Shown here: positions 34,963 through 44,016 of the stretch, one piece after another | Position numbering within the stretch: position 1 is the first letter of the stretch | How the letters are laid out: every line of letters starts with the position of its first letter | Source: an uncultured Eubacterium sp. | GTDB lineage: Bacteria; Bacillota; Clostridia; Oscillospirales; Acutalibacteraceae | Direction of reading: 5' to 3' | Assembly (NCBI GenBank): GCA_934561395.1 | Contig: CAKTGF010000008.1 | Location: 1-56,673 of the forward strand | Length of the DNA stretch: 56,673 nucleotides | Made by a program: the position numbers and the translations under genes | The notes under the pieces: generated by a model | What the model saw: the letters and a program-made list of their open reading frames with translations, nothing else | Told to the model about the DNA's origin: nothing | Database searches by the model: none

Positions 34963-35547
34963 ATGAATTACAATAATGCAAAATTTGAAAGGTCATACGG
35001 AATCTCGGCTCAGCTGCCAGACTCCGTTGAACCTGAAATAGCTTTTGCAGGCAGGTCTAATGTGGGCAAAAGCTCATTGTTAAATAAGGTTTTTAACAGA
35101 AAATCCCTTGCAAGAGTAAGCTCCGTTCCCGGAAAGACAATAACCATTAATTTTTATGATGTTGACGGCTGCAAGTTTGTGGATTTGCCCGGCTACGGCT
35201 ATGCAAAAATCAGCCGTGACGAAAAGGAACGCTTCGGCGAGCTTATGGAGGGCTACTTTCAGTCGGGCAGGAACATTAAGCTTGTGGTTCAGCTTGTTGA
35301 TATGAGGCATAAGCCCTCGCAGGACGACTACGGCATGATAGAGTTTATGAAGCAAATGAACATACCCTTTGTAATTGCCATGACTAAGTCGGACAAGCTT
35401 AAGGTTAAGGAATACAAAAAACGGCTTGAGGAATCAAAAGCTGAGCTGGAAACTGCAGGAAATGTTAAAATTATTCCGTTTTCGTCGCAAAACGGCGATG
35501 GCGTTGAAGAATTAAAGCAGGTAATTGAGCAGGCTTTAAATAGTTAA
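34963..35547 (+). CDS. ysxC: Ribosome biogenesis GTP-binding protein YsxC (EngB)
   Basis: 194 residues, small TrmE-Era-EngA-type GTPase needed for 50S assembly. G1 GRSNVGKSSLLN, G2 Thr in PGKTITINFY, G3 DLPGYGYAK, G4 MTKSDKL and G5 FSSQNGDG are all present. ATG 34963 follows AGGAG, seven bases after lon; the lon-ysxC pairing is conserved in Firmicutes. Confidence 0.96.
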   Translation: MNYNNAKFERSYGISAQLPDSVEPEIAFAGRSNVGKSSLLNKVFNRKSLARVSSVPGKTITINFYDVDGCKFVDLPGYGYAKISRDEKERFGELMEGYFQSGRNIKLVVQLVDMRHKPSQDDYGMIEFMKQMNIPFVIAMTKSDKLKVKEYKKRLEESKAELETAGNVKIIPFSSQNGDGVEELKQVIEQALNS

Positions 35548-35570
35548 TCTGTTTTAAGAGGAGAATTAAA

Positions 35571-36842
35571 ATGTCAAAAACACCATTTGTTAGCTTGGAA
35601 AAAGCACAGGAAATTATAAAAAAATATCCTACACCCTTTCATCTTTATGACGAAAAGGGCATAAGAAACAATATTAAGGCTCTTAAGTCTGCCTTTTCTT
35701 GGAACGAGGGTTTTAAGGAGTATTTTGCGGTTAAGGCAACACCGAACCCATTTTTAATTAATATTTTGCAGGAATACGGCTGCGGATGTGATTGCTCATC
35801 GAAAACAGAACTTATGATGTCCCGTGCAATCGGCGCAACAGGGGACGATATTATGTTTTCTTCCAACGATACCCCTATTGAAGAATTTAAGTTCTGCAAC
35901 GATTTGGGCGGCATTATTAACCTTGACGATATTACACATATTGAGGCTGTTGAGAAGGCTTGCGGTAAGTTGCCTAAAAAAATGAGCTGCCGTTACAACC
36001 CGGGCGGCACCTTTAAAATCAGCAACGATATTATGGATAACCCGGGCGACGCTAAATACGGTATGACCACCGAGCAGATTTTTGAGGCCTTTAAGATTAT
36101 GAAATCAAAGGGCGTTGAGGAATTCGGTATTCACGCATTTTTGGCATCAAACACAGTTACCAACGATTATTATCCGATGCTTGCAAAGGTTTTGTTTGAG
36201 CTTGCCGTTAAGCTTAAAAACGAAACAGGCGCAAACATTACATTTATTAACCTTTCAGGCGGCGTTGGTATTCCTTATCGCCCCGACCAAGAGCCAAACG
36301 ACATTGCTGTTATCGGCGAGGGCGTGCACAAGGTATATGACGAGGTTCTTGTTCCTGCAGGCATGGACAATGTAAGGATTTGCACAGAGATGGGCAGATT
36401 TATGATGGGCCCCTACGGAGGACTTGTTACAACAGCAATTAACGAAAAGCACACACATAAGGAATATATCGGTGTTGACGCTTGCGCAGTTAACCTTATG
36501 CGCCCTGCAATTTACGGTGCATATCATCATATTACCGTTCTCGGCAAGGAAAACGAGCCTTGCGACTGCCTTTATGATGTTACAGGCTCACTTTGTGAAA
36601 ATTCCGATAAATTTGCTATCGACAGAAACCTGCCTAAAATTGATATGGGCGACATTCTGTTCATTCACGATACAGGCGCACACGGCTTTTCAATGGGCTA
36701 TAACTACAACGGCAAACTTAAGAGTGCGGAGATTCTTCTTAAAGAGGACGGCAGCTTCCAGCTTATAAGACGGGCGGAAACACCCACCGATTATTTTGCA
36801 ACCTTTGATTGCTTTGATATCTACAATGAGTTAATTAAATAA
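35571..36842 (+). CDS. lysA: Diaminopimelate decarboxylase-like PLP enzyme
   Basis: 423 residues, fold-type III PLP decarboxylase. The PLP lysine is Lys55 in YFAVKATPNPF; the phosphate-binding Gly-rich stretch is FINLSGGVGIPYRPDQ; the interface cysteine motif is GSLCENSDKFA. DapDC makes lysine from meso-diaminopimelate as the final step. The sequence is a divergent LysA, so a related carboxylyase role remains possible. ATG 35571 follows AGAGGAG. It is 23 bases after ysxC, possibly on the lon transcript, and ends at a strong terminator. Confidence 0.8.
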   Translation: MSKTPFVSLEKAQEIIKKYPTPFHLYDEKGIRNNIKALKSAFSWNEGFKEYFAVKATPNPFLINILQEYGCGCDCSSKTELMMSRAIGATGDDIMFSSNDTPIEEFKFCNDLGGIINLDDITHIEAVEKACGKLPKKMSCRYNPGGTFKISNDIMDNPGDAKYGMTTEQIFEAFKIMKSKGVEEFGIHAFLASNTVTNDYYPMLAKVLFELAVKLKNETGANITFINLSGGVGIPYRPDQEPNDIAVIGEGVHKVYDEVLVPAGMDNVRICTEMGRFMMGPYGGLVTTAINEKHTHKEYIGVDACAVNLMRPAIYGAYHHITVLGKENEPCDCLYDVTGSLCENSDKFAIDRNLPKIDMGDILFIHDTGAHGFSMGYNYNGKLKSAEILLKEDGSFQLIRRAETPTDYFATFDCFDIYNELIK

Positions 36843-36852
36843 TGCATAAATT

Positions 36853-36882
36853 AAAATCCTCAAATTTTTTGAGGATTTTTCT
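36853..36882 (+). terminator. Intrinsic terminator of lysA
   Basis: Stem AAAATCCTCAAA/TTTGAGGATTTT (36853-36864, 36868-36879) followed by TTCTTT. Confidence 0.88.
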
Positions 36883-36910
36883 TTACTATCACGATTTAAT
36901 GTGCTAAAAT
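36882..36910 (+). promoter_or_regulatory. Candidate promoter of the YerC-hslO operon
   Basis: TTTACT (36882-36887), 17-base spacer, TAAAAT (36905-36910), 29 bases before the start codon. Confidence 0.5.
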
Positions 36911-36938
36911 ATAATTAACTTTCATTGGAGGAATAATA

Positions 36939-37238
36939 ATGAATAGTAAGCTTGAAAATAAAAATATTGATTTTTTGTTCAAAGCAATTCTCGCCCTTGA
37001 AACAAGGGAGGAGTGCTATGATTTCTTTGAGGATTTGTGCACCGTGCAGGAGCTTAAAACTCTTTCACAAAGGATTGTTGTGGCAAAAATGCTTTCAGAT
37101 AAATCGGTTTATACCGATATTGTTAACGAAACAGGTGCGTCAACCGCCACCATCAGCAGGGTAAACCGCTCGCTGCAATACGGCTGCGACGGTTACGATA
37201 AAATTTTCGACAGAATAGAAAAGCTGGAAAATGAGTAG
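36939..37238 (+). CDS. TrpR-related YerC/YecD family regulator
   Basis: 99 residues with a helix-turn-helix like the Trp repressor: LCTVQELKTLSQRIVVAKML followed by the recognition part SVYTDIVNETGASTATISRVNRSL. YerC in Bacillus has been linked to histidine or stress genes, but no target is certain. No ligand domain is visible. ATG 36939 follows TTGGAGG. The stop overlaps the methyltransferase start by 8 bases, so the two are translationally coupled. Confidence 0.9.
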   Translation: MNSKLENKNIDFLFKAILALETREECYDFFEDLCTVQELKTLSQRIVVAKMLSDKSVYTDIVNETGASTATISRVNRSLQYGCDGYDKIFDRIEKLENE

Positions 37239-37968
37239 TTACGGAGTTTTCGCCACAGTTTATGACCGCTTAACCGAAAATGTTGAGTATGAAAAACGGG
37301 CGTCCTATATTAACGGCATTTTAAAATCAAACGGCATTGAAAATGCCAAGCTCGTTGATTTGGCTTGCGGAACAGGCTCGATTGCCTATCAAATGTTAAA
37401 GCTGGGGCACAGTGTAACAGGGGTTGACCTTTCAAACGATATGCTGACGGTTGCCCAAAGCAAGCTTTGCAATTTCGGCGACAGGGTATCCCTTATATCA
37501 GCGGATATGACTGTGTTTAAACCGAGCTTTATGGCAGATGGGGTAATGTGCCTGCTTGACAGCATAAACCACTTAAATTCCCGTGAGGAGGTTATAAAAA
37601 CCTTTTCTTCGGTGTATTCATACCTTAAAGACGGCGGCGTTTTTATTTTTGATGTTAACACCGTTTATAAACACCGTGAAATACTTGGGGATAACACCTT
37701 TGTTTTCGATAATGACGACAGCTATTTGGTTTGGGATAACGAGCTTTTGGACGACCGAACCGTTAGAATTTTGCTTGATATTTTTATTTTCAACGGCAAG
37801 GCCTATGACCGATACTGCGAGGAGTTTAACGAAATCGCTTATTATGCGGATGAAATCAAAGATATGCTTTCGGCCGCAGGCTTTAAGAATGTTACGGCTT
37901 ATGACGATTTAACCCTTGACCCGCTACGGGAAAACAGCGAGAGAATATATTTTGTTTGTAAAAAATAG
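37231..37968 (+). CDS. Class I SAM-dependent methyltransferase
   Basis: 245 residues. The SAM-binding motif I is KLVDLACGTGSIAYQML (about 40-56), followed by VTGVDLSNDML (motif Post I) and a conserved MCLLDSINHL. Substrate cannot be predicted; similar proteins methylate small molecules. Overlaps the YerC gene by 8 bases and is followed by hslO after 8 bases. Confidence 0.9.
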   Translation: MSSYGVFATVYDRLTENVEYEKRASYINGILKSNGIENAKLVDLACGTGSIAYQMLKLGHSVTGVDLSNDMLTVAQSKLCNFGDRVSLISADMTVFKPSFMADGVMCLLDSINHLNSREEVIKTFSSVYSYLKDGGVFIFDVNTVYKHREILGDNTFVFDNDDSYLVWDNELLDDRTVRILLDIFIFNGKAYDRYCEEFNEIAYYADEIKDMLSAAGFKNVTAYDDLTLDPLRENSERIYFVCKK

Positions 37969-37976
37969 GAGTTATA

Positions 37977-38864
37977 ATGGGAAAGATAGTAAGATATATT
38001 ACAGACGATGGCAGCGCATTTGTTATTGCCTGCGATTCAACTGATATTGTTGCTGAAATTGAGCGTATTCACAAGCCAAGCGCAACTGTTACAGCCGCTC
38101 TTGGCAGGCTTGCAACAGCCGCATCAATGATGGGAGATATGCTTAAGGATAAAGAGGATACAATCACAATCAGAATTAACGGCGGTGGACCTTGCGGCGA
38201 TTTGATTGCCGTTGCCGATTATAACGGCAACACCCGTGCCTATGTTCAAAACCCGATTGTTGAAATACCCCTTAACGAAAAGGGCAAGCTTGATGTTGCT
38301 GGCGCTGTGGGCACCGACGGCCAGCTTTATGTAATTAAAGATATTGGCTTGAAGGAGCCTTATGTGGGCCAAACGCCTATTGTAAGCGGAGAAATTGCGG
38401 AGGATATAACAAACTATTTTGCAACCTCGGAGCAAACGCCGTCAGTTTGCGCCTTGGGCGTTTTGGTTAACCCTGATTTATCCGTAAGCCATGCAGGAGG
38501 ATTTATTATACAGCTTTTGCCCTATTGCCCCGAGGAGGTTATTTCTAAAATTGAGGAAAATATCAGCGGTATTGAAAGCGTTACCTCAATGCTGCAAAAG
38601 GGCTTTACAGCAGACGATATTGCAAAAAGAGCAATGCAGGGCTTTAATCTTGACAAGCTTGACGAAAGCACCGCCGCATATAAATGCAACTGCTCAAGGG
38701 AAAGGGTAGAGAACGCTCTTATTTCCACAGGCGTTGCAAATTTAACCGAAATGGCTAATGACAGCGAAGATACAAAGGTTGAATGTCATTTCTGCGATAA
38801 GGAGTATATTTTTACTCCTGAAGATATTAAAAAACTTTTAAAAATCGCCACTGAAAAAAATTAA
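37977..38864 (+). CDS. hslO: Redox-regulated chaperone Hsp33
   Basis: 295 residues, holdase activated by oxidation and unfolding. N-terminal domain with GRLATAASMMGDMLK and INGGGPCGDLIAVADYNGN; C-terminal zinc switch with CNCS (about 238) and CHFC (about 269), giving the four-cysteine CxC/CxxC centre that forms disulfides on peroxide stress. ATG 37977 follows AGGAGTT. Last gene of the YerC-methyltransferase-hslO group. Confidence 0.96.
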   Translation: MGKIVRYITDDGSAFVIACDSTDIVAEIERIHKPSATVTAALGRLATAASMMGDMLKDKEDTITIRINGGGPCGDLIAVADYNGNTRAYVQNPIVEIPLNEKGKLDVAGAVGTDGQLYVIKDIGLKEPYVGQTPIVSGEIAEDITNYFATSEQTPSVCALGVLVNPDLSVSHAGGFIIQLLPYCPEEVISKIEENISGIESVTSMLQKGFTADDIAKRAMQGFNLDKLDESTAAYKCNCSRERVENALISTGVANLTEMANDSEDTKVECHFCDKEYIFTPEDIKKLLKIATEKN

Positions 38865-38883
38865 AAAAACAGTAAAAAAAGTG

Positions 38884-38912
38884 TTGACTTTTATTCATAA
38901 ATAATGTATTAT
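38884..38912 (+). promoter_or_regulatory. Promoter of the tRNA cluster
   Basis: TTGACT (38884-38889), 17-base spacer, TATTAT (38907-38912), 28 bases upstream of tRNA-Val. Confidence 0.8.
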
Positions 38913-38940
38913 ATAACACGTCGCAAGTGATGCGATAAAC

Positions 38941-39016
38941 GGAAGCATAGCTCAGCTGGGAGAGCATCTGCCTTACAAGCAGAGGGTCACAGGTTCGAGC
39001 CCTGTTGTTTCCACCA
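38941..39016 (+). tRNA. tRNA-Val (TAC)
   Basis: Cloverleaf with acceptor GGAAGCA/TGTTTCC, anticodon loop CTTACAA (TAC, reads GUA) and encoded CCA. First of five tRNA genes. Confidence 0.96.
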
Positions 39017-39053
39017 TTTCCAAAGCAGGTGCAAATCTGCTTTGGGCACTAAT

Positions 39054-39130
39054 GGCCCGGTAGTTCAGTTGGTTAGAACGCCAGCCTGTCACGCTGGAGG
39101 TCGACGGTTCGAGCCCGTTTCGGGTCGCCA
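39054..39130 (+). tRNA. tRNA-Asp (GTC)
   Basis: Acceptor GGCCCGG pairs with TCGGGTC; anticodon loop CTGTCAC; CCA encoded. Confidence 0.96.
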
Positions 39131-39136
39131 TTATGT

Positions 39137-39212
<76 letters not shown>

Positions 39213-39217
39213 AACCT

Positions 39218-39293
39218 GCGGATTTAGCTCACCCGGTAGAGCGTCACCTTGCCAAGGTGAAGGTAGCGAGTTCGAGTCTCGTAATCCGCTCCA
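39218..39293 (+). tRNA. tRNA-Gly (GCC)
   Basis: Acceptor GCGGATT/AATCCGC, anticodon loop TTGCCAA, CCA encoded. Five bases from tRNA-Phe. Confidence 0.96.
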
Positions 39294-39294
39294 C

Positions 39295-39334
39295 AAATTA
39301 ATGTAGTACCAAATCGGTGCTACATTAATTTTTA
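39295..39334 (+). terminator. Hairpin between tRNA-Gly and tRNA-Cys
   Basis: Stem AAATTAATGTAG (39295-39306) with CTACATTAATTT (39320-39331), inner ACC/GGT pairing and T-rich 3' side. Likely terminator or processing signal for the first four tRNAs. Confidence 0.75.
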
Positions 39335-39345
39335 CAATTTAACAC

Positions 39346-39420
39346 GGCGCCATAGCCAAGTGGTAAGGCAAAGGTCTGCAACACCTCTATGCCCCAGTTC
39401 AAATCTGGGTGGCGCCTCCA
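39346..39420 (+). tRNA. tRNA-Cys (GCA)
   Basis: Acceptor GGCGCCA/TGGCGCC, anticodon loop CTGCAAC (GCA), CCA encoded. Separated from the others by a hairpin. Confidence 0.96.
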
Positions 39421-39421
39421 T

Positions 39422-39453
39422 AAAAAACCTCATTCGCAAGAATGAGGTTTTTT
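39422..39453 (+). terminator. Terminator of tRNA-Cys
   Basis: Thirteen-bp stem AAAAAACCTCATT/AATGAGGTTTTTT with a six-base loop. Confidence 0.9.
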
Positions 39454-39574
39454 ACTTGTTAACTCTTAATTCTTAACTTTTACTTATTAACGATTAACAA
39501 CTTACCATTGTCCGTTAGTAAATATAATATAACTTTTATTTTTGTTAATTTTCAATTAATTTGTGCCTATTTTT

Positions 39575-39603
39575 TTGACTTGCTTTTAATATGGGTGTAT
39601 AAT
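39575..39603 (+). promoter_or_regulatory. Promoter of the G3E GTPase gene
   Basis: TTGACT (39575-39580), 17-base spacer, TATAAT (39598-39603). The 120 bases upstream are AT-rich with repeated TTAAC-like words; no clear Zur box was recognised. Confidence 0.8.
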
Positions 39604-39633
39604 ATTAGCAAATGATATAAGGAGTGATAAATT

Positions 39634-40875
39634 ATGCTTAGTAAAAAGAAATTAGTACCTGTTTCACTGCTTACAGGCTATCTCGGTTCAGGTAAAACAA
39701 CACTTTTGAACCATGTTTTACAAAATCAGGAGGGCTATAAGGTAGCTGTAATTGTTAACGATATAGGCGAGGTTAATATTGACGCCGAGCTCATTGCAAA
39801 GGGCGGCACCGTAACCCAGGGTAACGACAGCCTTGTGCCTCTTTCAAACGGTTGCATTTGCTGCACCCTCAGTGTTGATTTAATGAAGCAAATTATTCAA
39901 CTTGCTCAAAGCAAGAAATTTGATTATATTTTAATTGAGGCATCGGGCATTTGCGAGCCGGGTCCAATTGCAGGCTCAATCTGTATGCTTGACGGCACAG
40001 ACCCAAATTCCAATATGCCTGCCGTTGCTTATCTTGACAACATTACTACTGTTGTTGACGCTAAGCGCATGGCTGATGAATTCAGCTCCGGTAAATCATT
40101 GCTTAATAAGAATATGGACGAGGAGGATATTGAAAATCTTCTTGTTCAGCAAATCGAATTCTGCAACACAATTATTCTTAACAAGGTTGACGAGGTTAAC
40201 GAGGAAGAAAAGAAAGATGTGCTTGATGTTATAAAGGCACTTCAGCCAAAGGCAAAGGTAATTGAAACCACTTTCGGTAATGTTGAGGTTGGAGATATTC
40301 TTTCAACAGGCAGATTTGACTATGAAAAAATACTTGAAAGCGCCGGTTGGATTCAGGCAATGCAGGGTGAGGGCGAAAACTCCGATAATATGAAGGAGGA
40401 GCACCACGAGGAGCATCATCACCACCATGACCATGATGAGCACCACCATGAGCATGAACACGGTCATCACCACCATCACCATCATCACGACGAGGGCGAG
40501 GCTGAAGAATACGGCATTTCAACCTTTGTTTATCAAAATGTTAAGCCTTTTTCAAAGAAGAAATTTGAAGATTTTGTATTTGCAAAGTGGCCTAAAGAGG
40601 TTATCCGCGCAAAGGGCTTGTTTTGGATAATCGAGGACCCCAACACCGCTTATATTTTTGAGCAAAGCGGAAAGCAGAAAACAGCAACAGACGACGGCAG
40701 TTGGATTGCTGCCTTCCCGGAGGCTGATAAAAAGCAAATCCTTGCCATGAACCCTGATATTGCCGCTGCTTGGCACCCAAAATACGGCGACAGAGTAAAC
40801 AAGCTTGTATTTATAGGCAGGGGAATGGACAAGGCTGCAATTATTAACGCTCTTGATGAATGTATTGCAGATTAA
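39634..40875 (+). CDS. G3E (CobW-like) metallochaperone GTPase with His-rich loop
   Basis: 413 residues. GTP-dependent metal-delivery protein of the CobW/YjiA/ZNG family. Walker A is GYLGSGKTTLL (about 15-25), the diagnostic metal-binding CxCC motif is GCICCTL (73-79), Walker B region has IEASGICEPGPI and the guanine motif NKVDE. A linker at about 254-287 is almost entirely His, Glu, Asp and Gly (some twenty histidines), before the C-terminal CobW_C domain. The His stretch suggests zinc or nickel storage. ATG 39634 follows AAGGAGTG. The PIG-L gene follows after 25 bases. The target protein is not apparent from context. Confidence 0.92.
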   Translation: MLSKKKLVPVSLLTGYLGSGKTTLLNHVLQNQEGYKVAVIVNDIGEVNIDAELIAKGGTVTQGNDSLVPLSNGCICCTLSVDLMKQIIQLAQSKKFDYILIEASGICEPGPIAGSICMLDGTDPNSNMPAVAYLDNITTVVDAKRMADEFSSGKSLLNKNMDEEDIENLLVQQIEFCNTIILNKVDEVNEEEKKDVLDVIKALQPKAKVIETTFGNVEVGDILSTGRFDYEKILESAGWIQAMQGEGENSDNMKEEHHEEHHHHHDHDEHHHEHEHGHHHHHHHHDEGEAEEYGISTFVYQNVKPFSKKKFEDFVFAKWPKEVIRAKGLFWIIEDPNTAYIFEQSGKQKTATDDGSWIAAFPEADKKQILAMNPDIAAAWHPKYGDRVNKLVFIGRGMDKAAIINALDECIAD

Positions 40876-40900
40876 TTAGCTGCATTATAGGAGAATAGTT

Positions 40901-42907
40901 ATGATTAATGTAAATTGGAGCAAAATTAAAAAATACGAAAAAAAGCCATTTGCCATCGGCACCGTTGCGGCACTGGCAGCTGTGGGATTGGTGCTGTTGG
41001 TGTTCTGCTTTATTAAAGCAACGCTGCCGCCTGTGAGGATTTTATGCTCGCTTTTGATTACATTTTTGTTCGGTTTTTATGTTCATATTGAATCGAGAAT
41101 GCTGCAAATATACGCTGTAATGGGCGTTATGGATGTTTTACTATTCTTCTCGGCATTTATGCTGTGCCCAAAGCCATTGAGCATTGTAATGCTTGTGGTG
41201 CTTATTCTTGCCACTGTGGGAACTGTTTTGTTTTCAAAGTATGAGGAAAAGCGCTTAAATGCCAAAACCAAATACAAGGGCGCAGAGCCCAACAGGGCAA
41301 ATGCCTTCGGCAACAAAAATGTTATGATGTTTGCACCCCACGAGGATGATGAAATCAATCTTTACGGCGGAATTATCGAACAGTATGTTCAGCACGGTTC
41401 TACTGTGAGAATTGTGTTTTACACCAACGGCGATTGCTACGGCTTGGGCAAGTTAAGAGTTAAAGAGGCTCTCAATGTTGCCGATAAATACCATATTCCG
41501 AGAGAAAATATTATTTTCTTAGGATATGGGGACAGCTTAATTAAAGACGGCAAGCATATTTATAACTGCGAGCCTGACGAGGTTGTTAAGTCTGCCGCAG
41601 GTGCGGAAAGCACCTATGCAACAGATGAGCATCCGCCCTTTAGCGAAAGCCAATATACAAGGGCGAACATACTTGTTGATTTTGAAAATGTTATTGAGCA
41701 GTTTAAGCCCGATGTGCTGTTCTGCTGTGATTATGACGAGCACTGCGACCACAGAGCTATCAGCCTGTTTTTTGAAGAGGCTATGGATAATGTGCTAAAA
41801 CGCAACAGCGATTATAAGCCTAAGGTTTACAAGGGTTTTGCTTATTCAACCGCATGGGCCGGCAAGCAGGATTATTACAGCCTTAATGCTCCCTCAACCG
41901 CTTTGGCAGAAGAGCAAAACCTTATGAAAGAGAACAATACCTATCTTTGGGCGGAAAGAGTACGCTTTCCCGTTGCAAAAAAGGCACTGTCAAGGGTTCT
42001 TCAAAATTCATCAAGCTACAAGGCTATGATGGAATATTCAAGCCAAACAGCTACCGACCACGCCCAGGGTATTCTTAATTCGGACAAGGTATTTTGGGAA
42101 AGACGGTGCGACAGCCTTTTGCTTAACGCAAGTGTGGCCGCAACCAGCGGCAATGCTGATAGTATTACAGGCTTTAAGCTTGTTGACAGCAACGATATTT
42201 GCAACAAGGAGTTAATACCCTCTGCAAACGCCTGGGTTGCCCATGAGGACGATGACAAGCGAATTGTTATGATAAGCCTCGGGGAGCCTAAAAGTATTGG
42301 CAGTATTAGGATTTACGAAAGCCCCGAGCTTGGCAATAACATTATTAACGCAACAGTTCAAATAGGTACAAAGCAGTTTAAAACCGGCGCCTTTGAGGCT
42401 GACAAGCGCAGCGCAACATTTTGCTTTGAACCCATAACCGCCGATAAGCTTGCTGTAAGGGTTGACGAATTTGAGGGCAAGTGCTCAATTCTTAAAATTG
42501 AGGCCTTTGAGCAAGGCAAGGAAAGCGTTCAGTGGGTTAAACTTGTTAACGCCAATGATGATTTTTGTTATGATTATTACATTAACGAAAACGGCGAGGA
42601 GGCATTTGATATTTATACATATCCCCAGGATGCGGAGTGTGAATTTAAGCTGGAATTTTTCGGCGATATTGAGGCAAAGCTGACCGACGGCAGGGTATAT
42701 GTTAAATGCCTGCCCGGCCACAAGGGAACAATTAAGCTCAGCACAGACAACGAGGATATTTATGATGAGATTAAGGTTTCCAATCCAACTGCTGCCGAGA
42801 GGAAGGAAATGCTTTCAAAGCAAAAACTTGAGCAAAGGGTTATGTCACTGCCCATGCAAAAGGATTATTATTACGGCTTAATTAAACGCCTCGGCGTATA
42901 TAGATAA
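40901..42907 (+). CDS. Membrane-anchored PIG-L family deacetylase
   Basis: 668 residues. Four or so hydrophobic helices occupy residues 18-112. The PIG-L (LmbE-like) zinc deacetylase domain follows: FAPHEDDEINLYGG (about 144-157, a variant of the usual AHPDDE) and CDYDEHCDHRAISLFF (about 275). The last 250 residues are beta-rich and resemble a discoidin-like carbohydrate-binding region (SIGSIRIYESPELGNN). PIG-L enzymes deacetylate N-acetylglucosamine conjugates; a cell-envelope glycan substrate is likely. ATG 40901 follows AGGAGAA. It is probably co-transcribed with the GTPase and convergent with mscS, sharing a terminator. Confidence 0.88.
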   Translation: MINVNWSKIKKYEKKPFAIGTVAALAAVGLVLLVFCFIKATLPPVRILCSLLITFLFGFYVHIESRMLQIYAVMGVMDVLLFFSAFMLCPKPLSIVMLVVLILATVGTVLFSKYEEKRLNAKTKYKGAEPNRANAFGNKNVMMFAPHEDDEINLYGGIIEQYVQHGSTVRIVFYTNGDCYGLGKLRVKEALNVADKYHIPRENIIFLGYGDSLIKDGKHIYNCEPDEVVKSAAGAESTYATDEHPPFSESQYTRANILVDFENVIEQFKPDVLFCCDYDEHCDHRAISLFFEEAMDNVLKRNSDYKPKVYKGFAYSTAWAGKQDYYSLNAPSTALAEEQNLMKENNTYLWAERVRFPVAKKALSRVLQNSSSYKAMMEYSSQTATDHAQGILNSDKVFWERRCDSLLLNASVAATSGNADSITGFKLVDSNDICNKELIPSANAWVAHEDDDKRIVMISLGEPKSIGSIRIYESPELGNNIINATVQIGTKQFKTGAFEADKRSATFCFEPITADKLAVRVDEFEGKCSILKIEAFEQGKESVQWVKLVNANDDFCYDYYINENGEEAFDIYTYPQDAECEFKLEFFGDIEAKLTDGRVYVKCLPGHKGTIKLSTDNEDIYDEIKVSNPTAAERKEMLSKQKLEQRVMSLPMQKDYYYGLIKRLGVYR

Positions 42908-42940
42908 AAATAAGGAGCCTTTCAGGGCTCCTTATTTTTA
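42905..42940. terminator. Bidirectional terminator between PIG-L and mscS
   Basis: Fourteen-bp stem AAAAATAAGGAGCC/GGCTCCTTATTTTT (42905-42918, 42925-42938); works in both directions for the convergent pair. Confidence 0.93.
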
Positions 42941-42951
42941 TGGAAATTTAT

Positions 42952-44016
42952 TCAGTTGTTAAGATAAACCGTGCTTGTGGGAAATGCAAATTGTGCGCCG
43001 TTATCCTCAATAATCTTTTTAATTGAAAGGTTAACATCATTGAGCACTTTTAGATATTCATCAATATTTGATGTTACCGTGTAGCAGGTAACATTTATTG
43101 TAAGGGCTGAATCGTCAAAGCTTTTAAAGTTGACTCTTACCGGGTAGGGTAAAATTGCATCATCGTCAATTAAATACTGCTTTACATCCTCGCAACATTT
43201 TTCAAGCAGGGCGTTTGAGGTGGAGTATTCAAGTCCGAAATCAAGGGTAATAAGCCTTTTATCCATTTTGCTTATATTTATGATAGCGTCGTTGGTAAGG
43301 CTTGAATTGGGCACTGTGATAACGCTGTCCTCAAGGGTTCTGATTTTTGTTGAGCGCATTGTAACCTCCTCAATTGTGCCCATAACAGTTGAAGTTTGTA
43401 TCATATCGCCCACAATGAAGGGCTTTTCAAAAACAATAATAAAGCCACTTATAAGGTTTGACACTGCGTCCTGCGCCGCCAGTGATATTGCTAAACCGCC
43501 AACGCCAATGCCTGTAATAAGGCCGTTAACATTGTAGCCCAGCTCGCTTATTATCATCATTACTGCAAAAGCGATTACTAAAACCTTAAGTATGTTTGAA
43601 ATAAAGCGTATTGCGGTTGTGTTGGTTTTATCGTTTGCATGCTCGCCGAAATGGAATAGCAAAAACAGGTTGTTTGAAAGATAGTTTACCAAGCCCCAGC
43701 ATATTACCAGAATAGTGATAATCTTAAAGGCCTTAAGTATAACAACTGAGGTTATGTTCATATAAATGCATATAAACGCACCTAAAATTCCAAAATAAGC
43801 GGCAATGGGCTGCTTTAATGATTCAACAAGGGAATCACGCTTTTTCTTTTTATCCTTTTTGTTAAAGAATATTTTTCCCAGCAGCTTTAATATAATTGTT
43901 GAAAGCTTGTTTCTGAACCCAAACAACAGGGCAAATATTATAATTCCGGCAACTATTTTGATTACAACGCCGTATTCGTCGTAAAAACTGTTAAGCTGTG
44001 CATAAAAATCACTCAC
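42952..44016 (-). CDS. Small-conductance mechanosensitive channel (MscS family)
   Basis: 354 residues, osmotic emergency valve. N-terminal helices (about 15-35, 72-92, 95-115 and 130-150) precede the pore helix, with GLITGIGVGGLAISLAAQDAVSNLISG (quoted as GVGGLAISLAAQDAVSN) matching the TM3 signature, then the beta domain (PFIVGDMIQTS, EEVTMRSTKIRTLEDSVITV). The C-terminal domain is short. The ATG lies behind AGGAGTG on the minus strand. Single gene. Confidence 0.93.
   Translation of the reverse strand: MSDFYAQLNSFYDEYGVVIKIVAGIIIFALLFGFRNKLSTIILKLLGKIFFNKKDKKKKRDSLVESLKQPIAAYFGILGAFICIYMNITSVVILKAFKIITILVICWGLVNYLSNNLFLLFHFGEHANDKTNTTAIRFISNILKVLVIAFAVMMIISELGYNVNGLITGIGVGGLAISLAAQDAVSNLISGFIIVFEKPFIVGDMIQTSTVMGTIEEVTMRSTKIRTLEDSVITVPNSSLTNDAIINISKMDKRLITLDFGLEYSTSNALLEKCCEDVKQYLIDDDAILPYPVRVNFKSFDDSALTINVTCYTVTSNIDEYLKVLNDVNLSIKKIIEDNGAQFAFPTSTVYLNN

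Noticed and set aside
40380..40500. CAC/CAT-rich repeats resembling a short tandem array
   Set aside because: Explained by the His-rich coding stretch; not a CRISPR or satellite repeat.
40229..40522. 97-codon minus-strand frame rich in His, Asp and Gly, plus a Met/Val-rich shadow
   Set aside because: Both are complements of the poly-His/Glu linker of the G3E GTPase, which has full domain support on the plus strand.
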